A stretch of DNA of 64,000 nt from NCBI GenBank assembly GCA_037951105.1, contig JBAMJV010001302.1, positions 62,001 to 126,000 of the forward strand. The letters are read 5' to 3'. The notes under the pieces were generated by a model. The model made no database searches. It was not told the DNA's origin and saw nothing but the letters and a program-made list of their open reading frames with translations. Each line of letters starts with the position of its first letter. Within the stretch, counting starts at the first letter, position 1. Below, piece by piece: positions 44,526 to 54,922 of the stretch. A program made the translations under genes and the position numbers. Origin of the DNA: Echinarachnius parma (Eukaryota; Echinodermata; Echinoidea; Clypeasteroida; Echinarachniidae).

Positions 44526-44633
44526 ATGATGAAGATGATGTCAACCTGGAACTGGAGAATACACTGGAGGACCACGACAGCGGTTGGGCCGTGTCCATAG
44601 ATATAAAAGTGGAAGCAGATGATCAAAATGAAG
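44526..44633 (+). CDS. Multi-finger C2H2 protein, second coding exon
   Basis: 108 bases, phase 1 in and out (acceptor ttgatag, donor GTAAGAG). Reads DDEDDVNLELENTLED, SGWAVSIDIKVEADDQNEG. It adds a fourth K-x-E motif (IKVE). Confidence 0.7.
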
Positions 44634-44789
44634 GTAAGAGTGAAATTGAATAATAGATGTTCAGAATGACATTGATAATATTTGAACAAACTATTTCTAA
44701 TAAATTATGGAACATTTTGTTTTTTTAGATATTACAACTTTTTTTCCCCTTCAATTGTATAGGAAGTTGCCAGAGGCATCCTCAGTATA

Positions 44790-45065
44790 GATGTTTTCTG
44801 GATTATTATTGCGATATCTCAAGATCCAGATGACCATCACACTTGGTCAAGGTCTGCATGTACCTTGAGGAGCCAATGAACCAAGTAGATTTGGGGGTCA
44901 TGAGGTCAATGGTCAAAGCAGCTCTGCAGTACAGCTCTGGTCAAATGTCACAGTGCTCATTATATGACAAATTAGCAAGAACCATTTGAAAAGTCAGCAT
45001 CAATTTGGTACCTGGATGTATTGTAAAGAGCCAATTTATTATCAGTTTAGGCCACAGGGCTAAAA
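44790..45065 (-). repeat. Diverged copy of the nuclear-receptor-motif repeat
   Basis: gcgatatctcaagatcc, ttggtcaagg and gggtcatgaggtcaatggtc are the complement of the units at 6468-7060. Confidence 0.7.
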
Positions 45066-45116
45066 TACATGTATGCAAAATAGCTTGTTATCACATTATC
45101 TTAAGGATCAGCTCAT

Positions 45117-46033
45117 TGGCCCGAAATCTCAACTTGTGGCTCAACTTGTGCCTGGCCTAAAAAGACAAAGAATACCGGTAACACTTTGCACCAGCAGACT
45201 TATTCTCTTGTCGCTATGGTCCCCTGAGATATTCTGATGGTTTTCTTTCATTCTTTTGAAATTCAGTCATAGAATAACAGGTCACCAGCAATACAATGTC
45301 CAGGATGATCCAGGACACAATTTGGCTGATGACAGACTATACTATCATGGCCCATTGTCCTGATGTCTATAATCAGGACTCTAGGGATTGACTGGATAAT
45401 GAAAGGAAACCATTCGAATATCTCCGGGGACATAGTAACAAGACAATACGTATGCTGCTGCAAAGTGTTACCAGTAGTCTTTGTCTTTTTAGGCCAGGCA
45501 CATGTTGAGCCACAGATGAGAATTCGGGCCAAAGATTGTTATCAATATTAATCTTAATGGCCCAAATTCTCATCAGTGGCTCAACTTGAGCCTGGCCTAA
45601 AAAGACTACCGATAACACTTTGCACCAGCAGACCTATTGTCTCGTTGCTATGGTACCCAGAGATATTCTCATGGTTTCCTTTCATTATCCCTTGAGTTCT
45701 GATCATAGCCATCAGGACAATGGGCCCTTTGAAATTCAGTCTTAGTATAACAGGTTACCAGCAATACAATGTCCAGGATGATCCAGGATGCAATTTGGCT
45801 GATGACAGACTATACTATGACTGAATTTAAAAGGGCCCATTGTCCTGATGCCTATAATGAGAACTCGAGGGATTGACTGGATAATGAAAGGAAACCATTA
45901 GAATATCTCCAGGGACCATAGCAACGAGACAATAGATCTGCTGGTGCAAAGTGGGTTACTGGTTACCAGTAGTCTTTGTCTTTTTAGGCCGGGTTCAAGT
46001 ATAGCCACTCAAGAGAATTCAGGCCAATGTATT
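45117..46033. repeat. Two adjacent foldback elements, tandem
   Basis: Each (about 45117-45540 and 45555-46033) has inverted arms: left ggcccgaaatctcaactt-type, ggctcaacttg.gcctggcc, taaaaagac; right the complement, gtctttttaggcc.gg, gttgagcca. Their interiors match each other (gtccaggatgatccagga, tggctgatgacagactatac). They lie in intron 2 of the zinc-finger gene. Confidence 0.8.
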
Positions 46034-46317
46034 TTGAGAAGGTAATTAAATATTGAAAAGATGAAATGTAAAGGTCACAAGATTCATAACTGTGCAGTTT
46101 GTTGTGATTTCATCTGTTTCTAAGCAGTTTCAATCAGAGTTGTTTCACTCATTTGATATGCACAAATTTTGCTGAAAAAAGGCAAATTTGTGCTTGAATT
46201 TGTTGTATAGATAGATAGGCAAGAACAAAAGTTGCATCTATGAATTGTACATACTAAACCTTTCAAGTAGGGCATTGCTAATCCTATCTTTCATTCTTTC
46301 ATTTTGTTTGTGTACAG

Positions 46318-49300
46318 GCAACACTTACCCGAGGTTGGACGGTTCAAGGGGTTTGTTGAAAAGAAATTATACGTCGAACAGCATTGAAGATGACCAGAAT
46401 ATGGTAGAAGGTCACACTATAATCGGTATGGACCAAATGATTGCTTCTGGTAGTAGACTTGGAGAGCAACCAAGCATTCTGAGTGGTATGGACTATGAAG
46501 CTCCCAGAGGAGACCAGGATAGTGACTGGACAGTGACTGGTGAAAGTCCTCATGCCTGCGACTTGTGTTCAAAATCATTCATGACCAAGCGTTCCCTTGA
46601 TGTGCATATGATGCGACATACCGGTGAAAGACCCCATGGTTGTGACTTGTGTTCAAAATCGTTCAAGCAGAAGGGAGATCTGACTCAACACATGATATCA
46701 CATACTAGTGAGAGACCTTATGCCTGTGACATCTGTTCAAAATCATTCAAGCAGAAAAAGGACCACAAAGAACACATGCAGAGACATACTGGTGAAAGAC
46801 GTCATATCTGCGACGTGTGTTCAAAATCATTCATGCACAAGCGCTCCCTTGCTGTGCATATGATGCGACATACTGGTGAAAGATCTCATGTCTGTGACTT
46901 GTGTTCAAAAGCATTCACGCTGAAGGGGGACCTTATCCAACATATGAAATCGCATACTAGTGAAAAACCTCATATCTGTAACTTGTGTTCAAAATCGTTC
47001 AAGCACAAGCCTACCCTTGATGTGCATATGATGCGACATGCTGATGAAAGACCCCATGCCTGTGACTTTTGTTCAAAATCATTCAAGCTGAAAAAGGATG
47101 TCAACGAACACATGAAGAGACATACTGGTGAAAGACCTCATGCCTGTGACTCATGTTCAAAAGCATTCAAGACGAAGAGAGAGCGTAACGATCATATGAG
47201 AATACATACTGCTGGAAGACCCCATGCCTGTAGTTTGTGTTCAAAGGCATTCAAATTTAACCATGCCCTAACTGTTCACATGATGCAGCATACTGGTGAC
47301 AGACCTCATGTCTGTGACTTGTGTTCAAAAGCATTCACGCAGAAGGCGACCCTCAAACAACACATGAAGACACATACTAGTGATAGAGATCATGTCTGTC
47401 CATTGTGTTCAAAAGCATTCAAGCAAAATCATTTACTTAAACAGCACATAAAGCGACATTCGGGTGAAAAGCATGTCTGTACATTGTGTTTTATATCGTT
47501 TAAGCAGAAGCGTTCCCTAACTGAGCATATGATGCAACATACTGGGGAGAGACCTCATACCTGTGACTTGTGTTCAAAAGCTTTTAAGCGCAATAGGGAC
47601 CTTACAAAACACATGGAGACACATACTGGTGAAAGACCCGAGAGCATGGTCCTTAACCAACCCATAGAGACACATACTGGTGAAAGACCTGAGAGCATGG
47701 TCCTTAACCAACCCATAGAGACACATACTGGTGAAAGACCTGAGAGCATGGTCCTTAACAAACCCATAGAGACACATACTGGTGAAAGACCTGAGAGCAT
47801 GGTCCTTAACAAACCCATAGAGACTCATACTGGTGAAAGACCTAAGAGCATGGTCCTTAACAAACCCATAGAGACTCATACTGGTGAAAGACCTGAGAGC
47901 ATGGTCCTTAACAAACCCATAGAGACTCATACTGGTGAAAGACCTGAGAGCTTGGTCCTTAACCAACCCATAGAGACACATACTGGTGAAAGACCTGAGA
48001 GCATGGTAGAGACACATACTGGTGAAAGACCTGAGAGCATGGTTCTTAACCAACCCATAGAGACACATACTGGTGAAAGACCTGAGAGCATGGTCCTTAA
48101 CAAACCCATAGAGACACATACTGGTGAAAGGCCCCATGCCTGTAACTTGTGTTCAAAAACATTTAAAAGGAAGAGGAACCTTACTGTGCATGTGATGCAA
48201 CATGCCGGTGAAAGACCTTATGCCTGTGACTTGTGTTCAAAATCATTTATTCAAAAGCATGCCCTTACTAAGCATATGATGCGACACACTGGTGAAAGAC
48301 CTCATGGTAATGACTTGTGTTCAAAATCGCTCACACAGAAGGGGGACCTTAAAAATCACATGAGGGTACACACTGGCGAAAGTATTTATACCTGTGAAAT
48401 GTGTCCAATAGCATTCAAGAACAAGCGTGTCCTTGCTGTGCACATGTTGCGACATACTGGTGAAAGACTTCATGTCTGTGACTTGTGTTCAAAGAAATTC
48501 AAGCACAAGAAGGACCTCAAAATTCACATGAAGACGCATGCTGGTGAAAGACCTCATGTCTGTGATTTGTGTTTGAGAGCATTCGAGGACAAGGGGGAAC
48601 TCAAAGTACACATGGAAACACATGCCGTTGAAAGACCTCATGCCTGTAACTTGTGTTCAAAAGCATACAAGCGGAAGAGGTACCTACAAGAACACATTAG
48701 GTTACATACTGGCGAAAGTATTTATACCTGTGAAATGTGTCCAAAAGCATTCAAGAACAAGCATGACCTTGCTATGCACATGTTGCGACATACTGGTGAA
48801 AGACCCCATGTATGTGACTTGTGTTCAAAGAAATTCAAGCACAAGCAGGACCTCAAATTTCACATGAAGATGCATGCTGGTGAAAGACCTCATGTCTGTG
48901 ACTTGTGTTTGAGAGCATTCAAGGACAAGGGGGAACTCAAAGGACACATTGAAATGCATGCCGGTGACAGACCTCATGCCTGTAACTTGTGTTCAAAAGC
49001 ATACAAGCAGAAGAGGTACCTTCAAGAACACATGAGGTTACATACTGGCGAAAGTATTTTTACCTGTGAAATGTGTCCAAAACAATTCAAGAACAAGCGT
49101 GCCCTTGCTGTGCACATGTTGCGACATACTGGTGAAAGACCCCATGAATGTGACTTGTGTTCAAAGAAATTCAAGCACAAGAAGGACCTCAAATTTCACA
49201 TGAAGACGCATGCTGGTGAAAGACCTCATGTCTGTGACTTGTGTTTGAGAGCTTTCAAGCACAAGGGGGAACTCAAGGGACACATGGAGACGCATGCCGG

Positions 49301-49418
49301 TGAAAGACCTCATGCCTGTAACTTTTGTTCAAACACATTTATTCAGAAGCATTCCCTTACTATGCACATGATGCAACATATTGGTGAACGATCCCAGAAC
49401 ACAGAAGGGGGACCTTAA
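46318..49418 (+). CDS. Multi-finger C2H2 protein, last exon: 28 fingers and a 17-residue linker array
   Basis: The acceptor gtttgtgtacag at 46317 and phase 1 join this to exon 44526-44633. After about 80 residues (GNTYPRLDG..., acidic) come 13 C2H2 fingers of the x-CDLCSKSF type with TGERPH linkers. Then follow ten 17-residue linker repeats (47616-48110) and 15 more fingers. One of these (HGNDLCSKSL) has lost its first Cys. The last twelve fingers are three copies of a four-finger block (CEMCP.AFKNK, CDLCSKKFKHK, CDLCLRAF, CNLCSKAY). Fingers use short linkers throughout, so the whole array could contact DNA. The stop at 49416-49418 follows HIGERSQNTEGGP, where the frame has left the finger pattern. 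A nuclear DNA-binding regulator is likely; no orthologue is claimed. The long frame before 46318 is intron. Confidence 0.9.
47616..48110 (+). repeat. 51 bp coding minisatellite (ETHTGERPESMVLNQPI)
   Basis: Ten head-to-tail units; nine are 51 bp and the eighth is 36 bp (ETHTGERPESMV). Variants: Q/K near the end, one K for E, one L for M. Each unit keeps the end of a finger helix (H) and the TGERP linker but has no Cys pair. Confidence 0.95.
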
Positions 49419-49655
49419 CAAACACATGAGGATACATAGAAACAAAATACCTCATGCATTTGACTTGTGTTCAAAAGCATTCTAGCAGAAGAGTAGCCAT
49501 CACACAAAAAAATGTAGACACATTTGAGTGAAAGACTGCATGTCTGTGACTTGTATTCAAAGTCATTCATGCAGAATGGGAACCTTAAGGAACATAATAT
49601 GATACATAGAAAAAAAATACCTTACGCCTGTGACTTGCGTTAAAACATTCCAGAC
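49419..49655 (+). pseudogene. Decayed fingers downstream of the stop
   Basis: Broken frames still read KGDLNKHMRIHRNKIPHAFD, LCSKAF, then ctgcatgtctgtgacttg and catgcagaatgggaacctt, remnants of about three more fingers. A further trace (tgtgttcaaaagcagta) is at about 49937. The protein has lost these through a frame change near 49385. Confidence 0.8.
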
Positions 49656-49884
49656 TAAAGCCCGGCGCAGACAGAGCCGACTCGACCCGATCCGACTGGT
49701 TTTCAGTCAGGCTAGAGTCAGTTTCGCTCAGACGGAGCCGATCCAATATGTTGAATCGGCCTCGAATGACCTCCGACTGGCACTTGACTGGAAAAACTGG
49801 AGTCCTGAGGCAGCGCATACTGAGTTAATCAGGCTGAAAACCAGTCGGAACGGGTCGAGTCGGCTCTGTCTGCGCCGGGCATAA
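49656..49884. mobile_element. Harbinger-type MITE candidate (TAA-flanked foldback)
   Basis: TAA-agcccggcgcagacagagcc at left and ggctctgtctgcgccgggca-TAA at right. Inverted arms of about 50 bp (gactcgacccg(a/t)tccgactgg). The 3 bp TAA duplication fits PIF/Harbinger. Confidence 0.75.
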
Positions 49885-49964
49885 GAGTCACATAACTGAA
49901 CACATGAATACACATTCTAATAAAAGACCACGTGTGAATTGTGTTCAAAAGCAGTACAGGGGAA

Positions 49965-51855
49965 GGGGGTCCGCTCGCTAGTCATAAGGACCGCTAGGCA
50001 TAAGGACCGCTAGGCATAAGGACCGCTAGTCATAAGGACCGCTATTCATAAGGACCGCTAGTCATAATTTGAGAAGAGGGTCGCTAGTCATAAGGGTCAT
50101 TATTCATAAGGACCGCTAGTCATAATCAAAGAAGAGGGTCGCTATTCATAATATCGGAAGAGGATCGCTAATCATAATACAAAATCGGGGTCTTTATTCA
50201 TAAGGACCGCTAGTCATAATACAAGAAGAGGGTCGCTAGTCATAATACGAGAAGAGGGTCGCTAGTCATAATACGAGAAGAGGGTCGCTAGTCATAATAC
50301 GAAATGAAGGTCGCTAGTCATAATACGAGAAGGGGACCGCTACTCATAATACGGAATGAGGACCGCTAGTCATAATACGAGTGTAGGACCGCTATACATA
50401 ATGTAGCATGAGGGTCGCTAGTCATAATAGGATATGGGGGTCGCTAGTCATAATACGAGTGTAGGACCGCTATACATAATATAGAATGAGGGTCGCTTGA
50501 TCATAATACGATATGGGGGTCGCTAGTCATAATACGAGAAGAGGTCCGCTAGTCATAATACGAGTGTAGGACCGCTATACATAATATAGAATGAGGGTCG
50601 CTAGTCATAATCGAGTGTAGGACCGCTATACATAATATAGAATGAGGGTCGCTAGTCATAATACGAGTGTAGGACCGCTATACATAATATAGAATGAGGG
50701 TCGCTAGTCATAATACGAGTGTAGGACCGCTATACATAATATAGAATAAGGGTCGCTAGTCATAATGCGAGTGTAGGACCGCTATACATAATATAGAATG
50801 AGGGTCGCTAGTCATAATACGAGTGTAGGACCGCTATACATAATATAGAATGAGGGTCGCTTGATCATAATACGATATGGGGGTCGCTAGTCATAATACG
50901 AGAAGAGGGTCGCTAGTCATAATACGAGAAGAGGGTCGCTAGTCATAATATGAGTGTAGGACCGCTATACATAATATAGAATGAGGGTCGCTATAATAGT
51001 CATAATACAAGAAGAGGGTCGCTAGTCATAATACGAGAAGATAATACGAGAAGAGGGTCGCTAGTCATAATATGGGCTGGGGGTCGCTAGTCATAATACG
51101 AGAGTTGGACCGCTACTAATCATATGAAATGAGGGTCGCTAGTCATAATACGAGAAGAGGGTCGCTAGTCATAATATGAGTGTAGGACCGCTATACATAA
51201 TATAGAATGAGGGTTGCTAGTCATAATACGATATGGGGGTCGCTAGTCATAATACGAGAAGAGGGTCGCTAGTCATAATACGAGAAGATAATACGAAATG
51301 AGGGTCACTAGTCATAATACGAGAAGAGGGTCGCTAATCATAATACGAGTGTAGGACCGCTATACATAATATAGAATGAGGGTCGCTAGTCATAATACGA
51401 TATGGGGGTCGCTAGTCATAATACGAGAAGAGGGTCGCTAGTCATACGAGTGTAGGACCGCTATACATAATATAGAATGAGGGTCGCTAGTCATAATACG
51501 AGAAGAGTCATAATAGAAGGGCACTGCTACTCATAATATGAAATGGGGATCGCCATAATACGAGAAAATGGTCGATCATAATACGGTCGATCATAATACG
51601 GAATACAAGAAGGGGGTCGCTATAATCATAATACAAGAGTAGGGTCGCTATTCAGCTATTCATAATACGAGAGTATAGGGTCGCTTTTCATAATACGAAA
51701 TGGGGTCGCTAGTCATAATTCAAAATAGGGGTCGCTAGTCATAATACGAGAAGAGGGTCGCTATAGTCATAACATGGACTGGGGGTCGCATAGTCATAAT
51801 ATGGACTGGGGGTCGCTAGTCATAATATGGACTGGGGGTCGCCAGTCATAATGTG
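49965..51855 (+). repeat. Minisatellite array, ~26 bp unit, forward arm
   Basis: Roughly 70 units of ggtcgctagtcataatacga plus gaagag or variants. The outermost 100 bp uses a shorter 17 bp form (aaggaccgctagtcat). Large parts are a 52 bp dimer pairing cgctagtcataatacgagtg with ccgctatacataatatagaa. Long non-coding array. Confidence 0.95.
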
Positions 51856-52232
51856 TCTGTCGACAATTTTCGAAGCCGAGATCAAGACCAAGTATACTTT
51901 GTACTCAAGAACCTCCTCATTGGGAGATTGGGGGGGGGGGGGGCGTTGGGGGGGGGGGGGTGGGGCTGGCCGGTGTCCGTTAACAAACGTCGAGCCCAAG
52001 TTTTTCAAATTTGTTGCGCCTGAGGCAAAGTTCTTTGAAATTGTCTGATTTTACAATTTTCGAGGTCGAGAAGTAATAAGATGGTCAAGACCGCTACCGG
52101 CTACAATTTGAAAGGGGGTTGGGTTAAATCACCCCGAAACAAGCCCTTTTCTGGGGGCCAATGTGAAATTGCAAAATTTGTCAAGCTTGCTATGCTCGTT
52201 TACTTAAAACCACATGCAACATTTGCGGGAAA
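51856..52232. repeat. Poly-G stretch and left half of an interrupted poly-G-ended repeat
   Basis: G-runs at 51930-51942 and 51947-51960. 52155-52232 (gtgaaattgcaaaattt, cttaaaaccaca, tttgcgggaaat) matches 43611-43678 of the intact copy. Its continuation (acacccaaaacatgc) is at 54078. Confidence 0.75.
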
Positions 52233-52249
52233 TATTTGTTTGTTTTATT

Positions 52250-53101
52250 TCAATATTTTTTCAAAACAATACATAATCATAATTGTTCAAAATGTAATTC
52301 GAGTATTAACAATATAATTACAAGTGATAATTGTACATAAATAATAGTACAACAAATAGTACAAATAATAAATAAAGCACATAAACGCAGGAGACCGCCA
52401 TCATGAGCTGTAAGCTTGAAATCCATGGCGGCCTCTTAGGGACAATCAGCGACACAAACTAATGCTTTTGTGTAGTATACATATAATATGCATGACTTTG
52501 ATCAGATGGGTGCAGTGTAAGTTCATGTGCAGGTGGAAGTTCAATGAAATAGATTTCCGGTTATAATAACTTTGGGATTTAACTAAAAAGTAAAATAAAT
52601 ATTTTTACATTTATATATAAGAGACAATATTTAGTGAGTTACGACTCTGTATAGTGATACAAGGTGACGCTTTAATGTTGCTTTAAATGAATAGAGGGTC
52701 AGGCATGATTTGATTATATTCGGTAAATGATTACATAAATCGGGGCCGTGGTATCTAATTATTATAACAAAAATAATTATTGAATGAAATTGGAAGTTGT
52801 TTATTTATGTACTTATAAACATAAATACTGCAACTTGGAGAATATGCACGTCAGTAATTTGTAACGTTTCTAACTTTAAAAATAAGGGGTCTGTATGGGC
52901 AAGGAACGTTGATCCTGTACAAATACGCAAAGCTCTTTTTTGTAATAAAAGAATAGGATCAAGTTTGGTTGCACCACAATTGGCCCAAACAATATTACAA
53001 TATGCTAAATATGGAAGTATTAATGAATTATAAAATAAGAACAAGGCTTTACGTGCTAAAAGAAATTTTAACTTATTTATGATTCCTACACTTCTAGACA
53101 T
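52250..53101 (-). pseudogene. LINE fragment, C-terminal reverse-transcriptase region
   Basis: Minus strand: SRSVGIINKLKFLLARKALF, LFYNSLILPYLAYCNIVWAN, TKLDPILLLQKRALRICTGS, FLKLETLQITDVHILQVAVF, matching the same portion of the 2340-3395 LINE (LPILMYCNVVWAN). Below 52800 the frames are broken. The 3' end is toward 52250, where an AT-rich tail lies. Confidence 0.85.
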
Positions 53102-54063
53102 AATACGTGCCTTCGCAGTTGTTGCGATTGCAAGATCACGTGACAAAATTCTAGTACGGCCGGATTTCCAAATGACGTAGCAGCCGCCGCTTTGTGTATA
53201 ATGTCAATGGACTCTTTACTTCCTGGCATGACACCCGAAACTAAATGAAGATATTTATTCATGAATATCAACTCTATAACACTGTCATTGCCTGACATAT
53301 ATCGAGAACAATATACATTTTCAGATAATTCAAGGAATACGATCGTTTGTTTAAAATTCAAGGATACAACTCGATTTTGATTGACAAAAATGACTCTCCT
53401 TTCTTCCTGCCGCGCCGTACATTGCACTCAAACATATGCAATTGGGGCCCAATGGTTTCGTGTTTCGTATAACACGAAATCAAGAACCCGATCAACTACT
53501 TAGTATTCATTTCTGACAAACTTGATATGATTTCCCCTTAGTATGGAATATCTAAAATACATTTCAATGCTTTTCTATACAAAGACAATTCTTACCCTTC
53601 ATTTGAGACTGTGTTTGTTGCAGTTTCCCGAGCGAAACATCTAGCTAGCACGGCCCGGGTGCGGCCCGGGTACAGTACGCACAATGCAGACAGTGCTTGA
53701 ACTGCATGCAGCTTGATTGCATGCAATGCAGTGCGCCGCCAGCTGTGTGATTATAAGTGGCATTCGAGTTTCGAAATATGTTCATTAAAATTCAGTTTGT
53801 TGCATTATAATGTGACAGAAATGATCGAATTTGTTGGAAATGCTAGACAGATGTTGCTCTCTTTGCATAATTAGCACTGAAAGTGTCATGAAATTAATAT
53901 TCTTGAATAAATATCTTCATTTAGTTTCGGGTGTCATGCCAGGAAGTAAAGGGTCCATTGACATTATACACAAAGCGGCGGCTGCTACGTCGTTTAGAAA
54001 TCCGGCCGTAGTAGAATTTTGTCACGTGATCTTGCAATCGCAACAACTGCGAAGGCACGTATT
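53102..54063. repeat. Inverted duplication with ~190 bp arms
   Basis: 53102-53290 and 53872-54063 are inverted copies (gtgccttcgcagttgttgcg; cgcaacaactgcgaaggcac). The spacer of about 580 bp has no recognised content. The arms encode the same broken peptide (SGVMPGSK.SIDIIHKAAAAT), which may be part of a transposon gene; unidentified. Confidence 0.8.
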
Positions 54064-54240
54064 GCGAGATGCAATGCAATACACCCAAAACATGCGCCGC
54101 AGGCGAAAAAATCCATAGACATGGGTCAATTTTTCGCAAAAGGACCTTTAGATGTGGGTATGGGTTTGGAGGTATCAGCCGCACACCCCCGTCCGACTAT
54201 AATCTGAGTACCCCCCCTCCCCCACCCCCCTATAGACAGG
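54064..54240. repeat. Right half of the interrupted poly-G-ended repeat
   Basis: acacccaaaacatgc, catagacatgggtca, gatgtgggtatgggtttgga and the end ctgagtacccccc match 43678-43818. Confidence 0.85.
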
Positions 54241-54438
54241 TTTGACTGTATACATGTTTGGTTTATCAAACGATATATACATGTTTGCTTTAAATAATCA
54301 TTTTGATGGACAGATCATGTCAGTATCATCTATATATATATATATATGTATGTATTTAAAATAATGTTCATGCATAATTTATTACAAGGATAAATTAATC
54401 CTATCATTGTCATACCAAGTTGGTCAGGTCAGGTCAGA

Positions 54439-54922
54439 TTAAAGGGATAGTTGAGTTCTGGTAAAGAGAGTACATTTTTTGTCAAACTGAATTTTAGTAA
54501 CCATACCCTGCACACTCTACCATGCTTGAAAGGAATTCAAAATCACAAACGACTGAGTAAAAAGTCTTTTATCATTCAAACAGAGCCGTTTAAACACAAG
54601 ATGGCGCTCTCTAAGAACTCTTTGCTTTAAAGCATGTAAAATAAAATATTGTGCATGTGAAGGTTTGTAAAAATAGTAATTAGAAGATAATCAACAACTA
54701 TTACAAAACTTCTTTTTAACCATTTTGAAAAGAGGAAGCATTTTTTCAAAATTGTAATGGTTGGTTCAGATTTATCAAATTTTTGTGGGGCCCCACATTT
54801 TAAAAATGGTTATGTTTATGGATATTTCAGCCGTTTCACCAAAATATTATGCTCTTTCAAATTTTGCACTCAGTTTTTCATTATCTCTCAAAACTCTCTA
54901 CCAAAACTCAACTATCCCTTTA
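54439..54922. mobile_element. TTAA-flanked MITE, full copy
   Basis: TTAA-AGGGATAGTTGAGTTCTGG at left and CCAAAACTCAACTATCCCT-TTAA at right. Confidence 0.8.

Noticed and set aside
44366-44653. MLSFKNLIDLLST... frame running into exon 44526
   Set aside because: The upstream part is the duplicated intron end; only 44526-44633 fits the phase of neighbouring exons.
46245-46317. MYILNLSSRALLILSFILSF as a signal peptide of the zinc-finger protein
   Set aside because: It lies before a strong acceptor whose phase joins to exon 44526; it is intron read-through.
47555-48137. Long minus-strand open frame over the linker array (repeats of SFTSMCLYGLVKDHAL)
   Set aside because: It is the antisense shadow of the 51 bp coding repeat; the length follows from repetition.
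49965-51855. CRISPR-like regular repeats
   Set aside because: Units are contiguous with no unique spacers, in an animal genome; it is a minisatellite.
53086-54118. Two frames sharing a peptide (SGVMPGSK.SIDIIHK) taken as a conserved gene pair
   Set aside because: They are the two arms of an inverted duplication, so the similarity is at DNA level; no start or family recognised.
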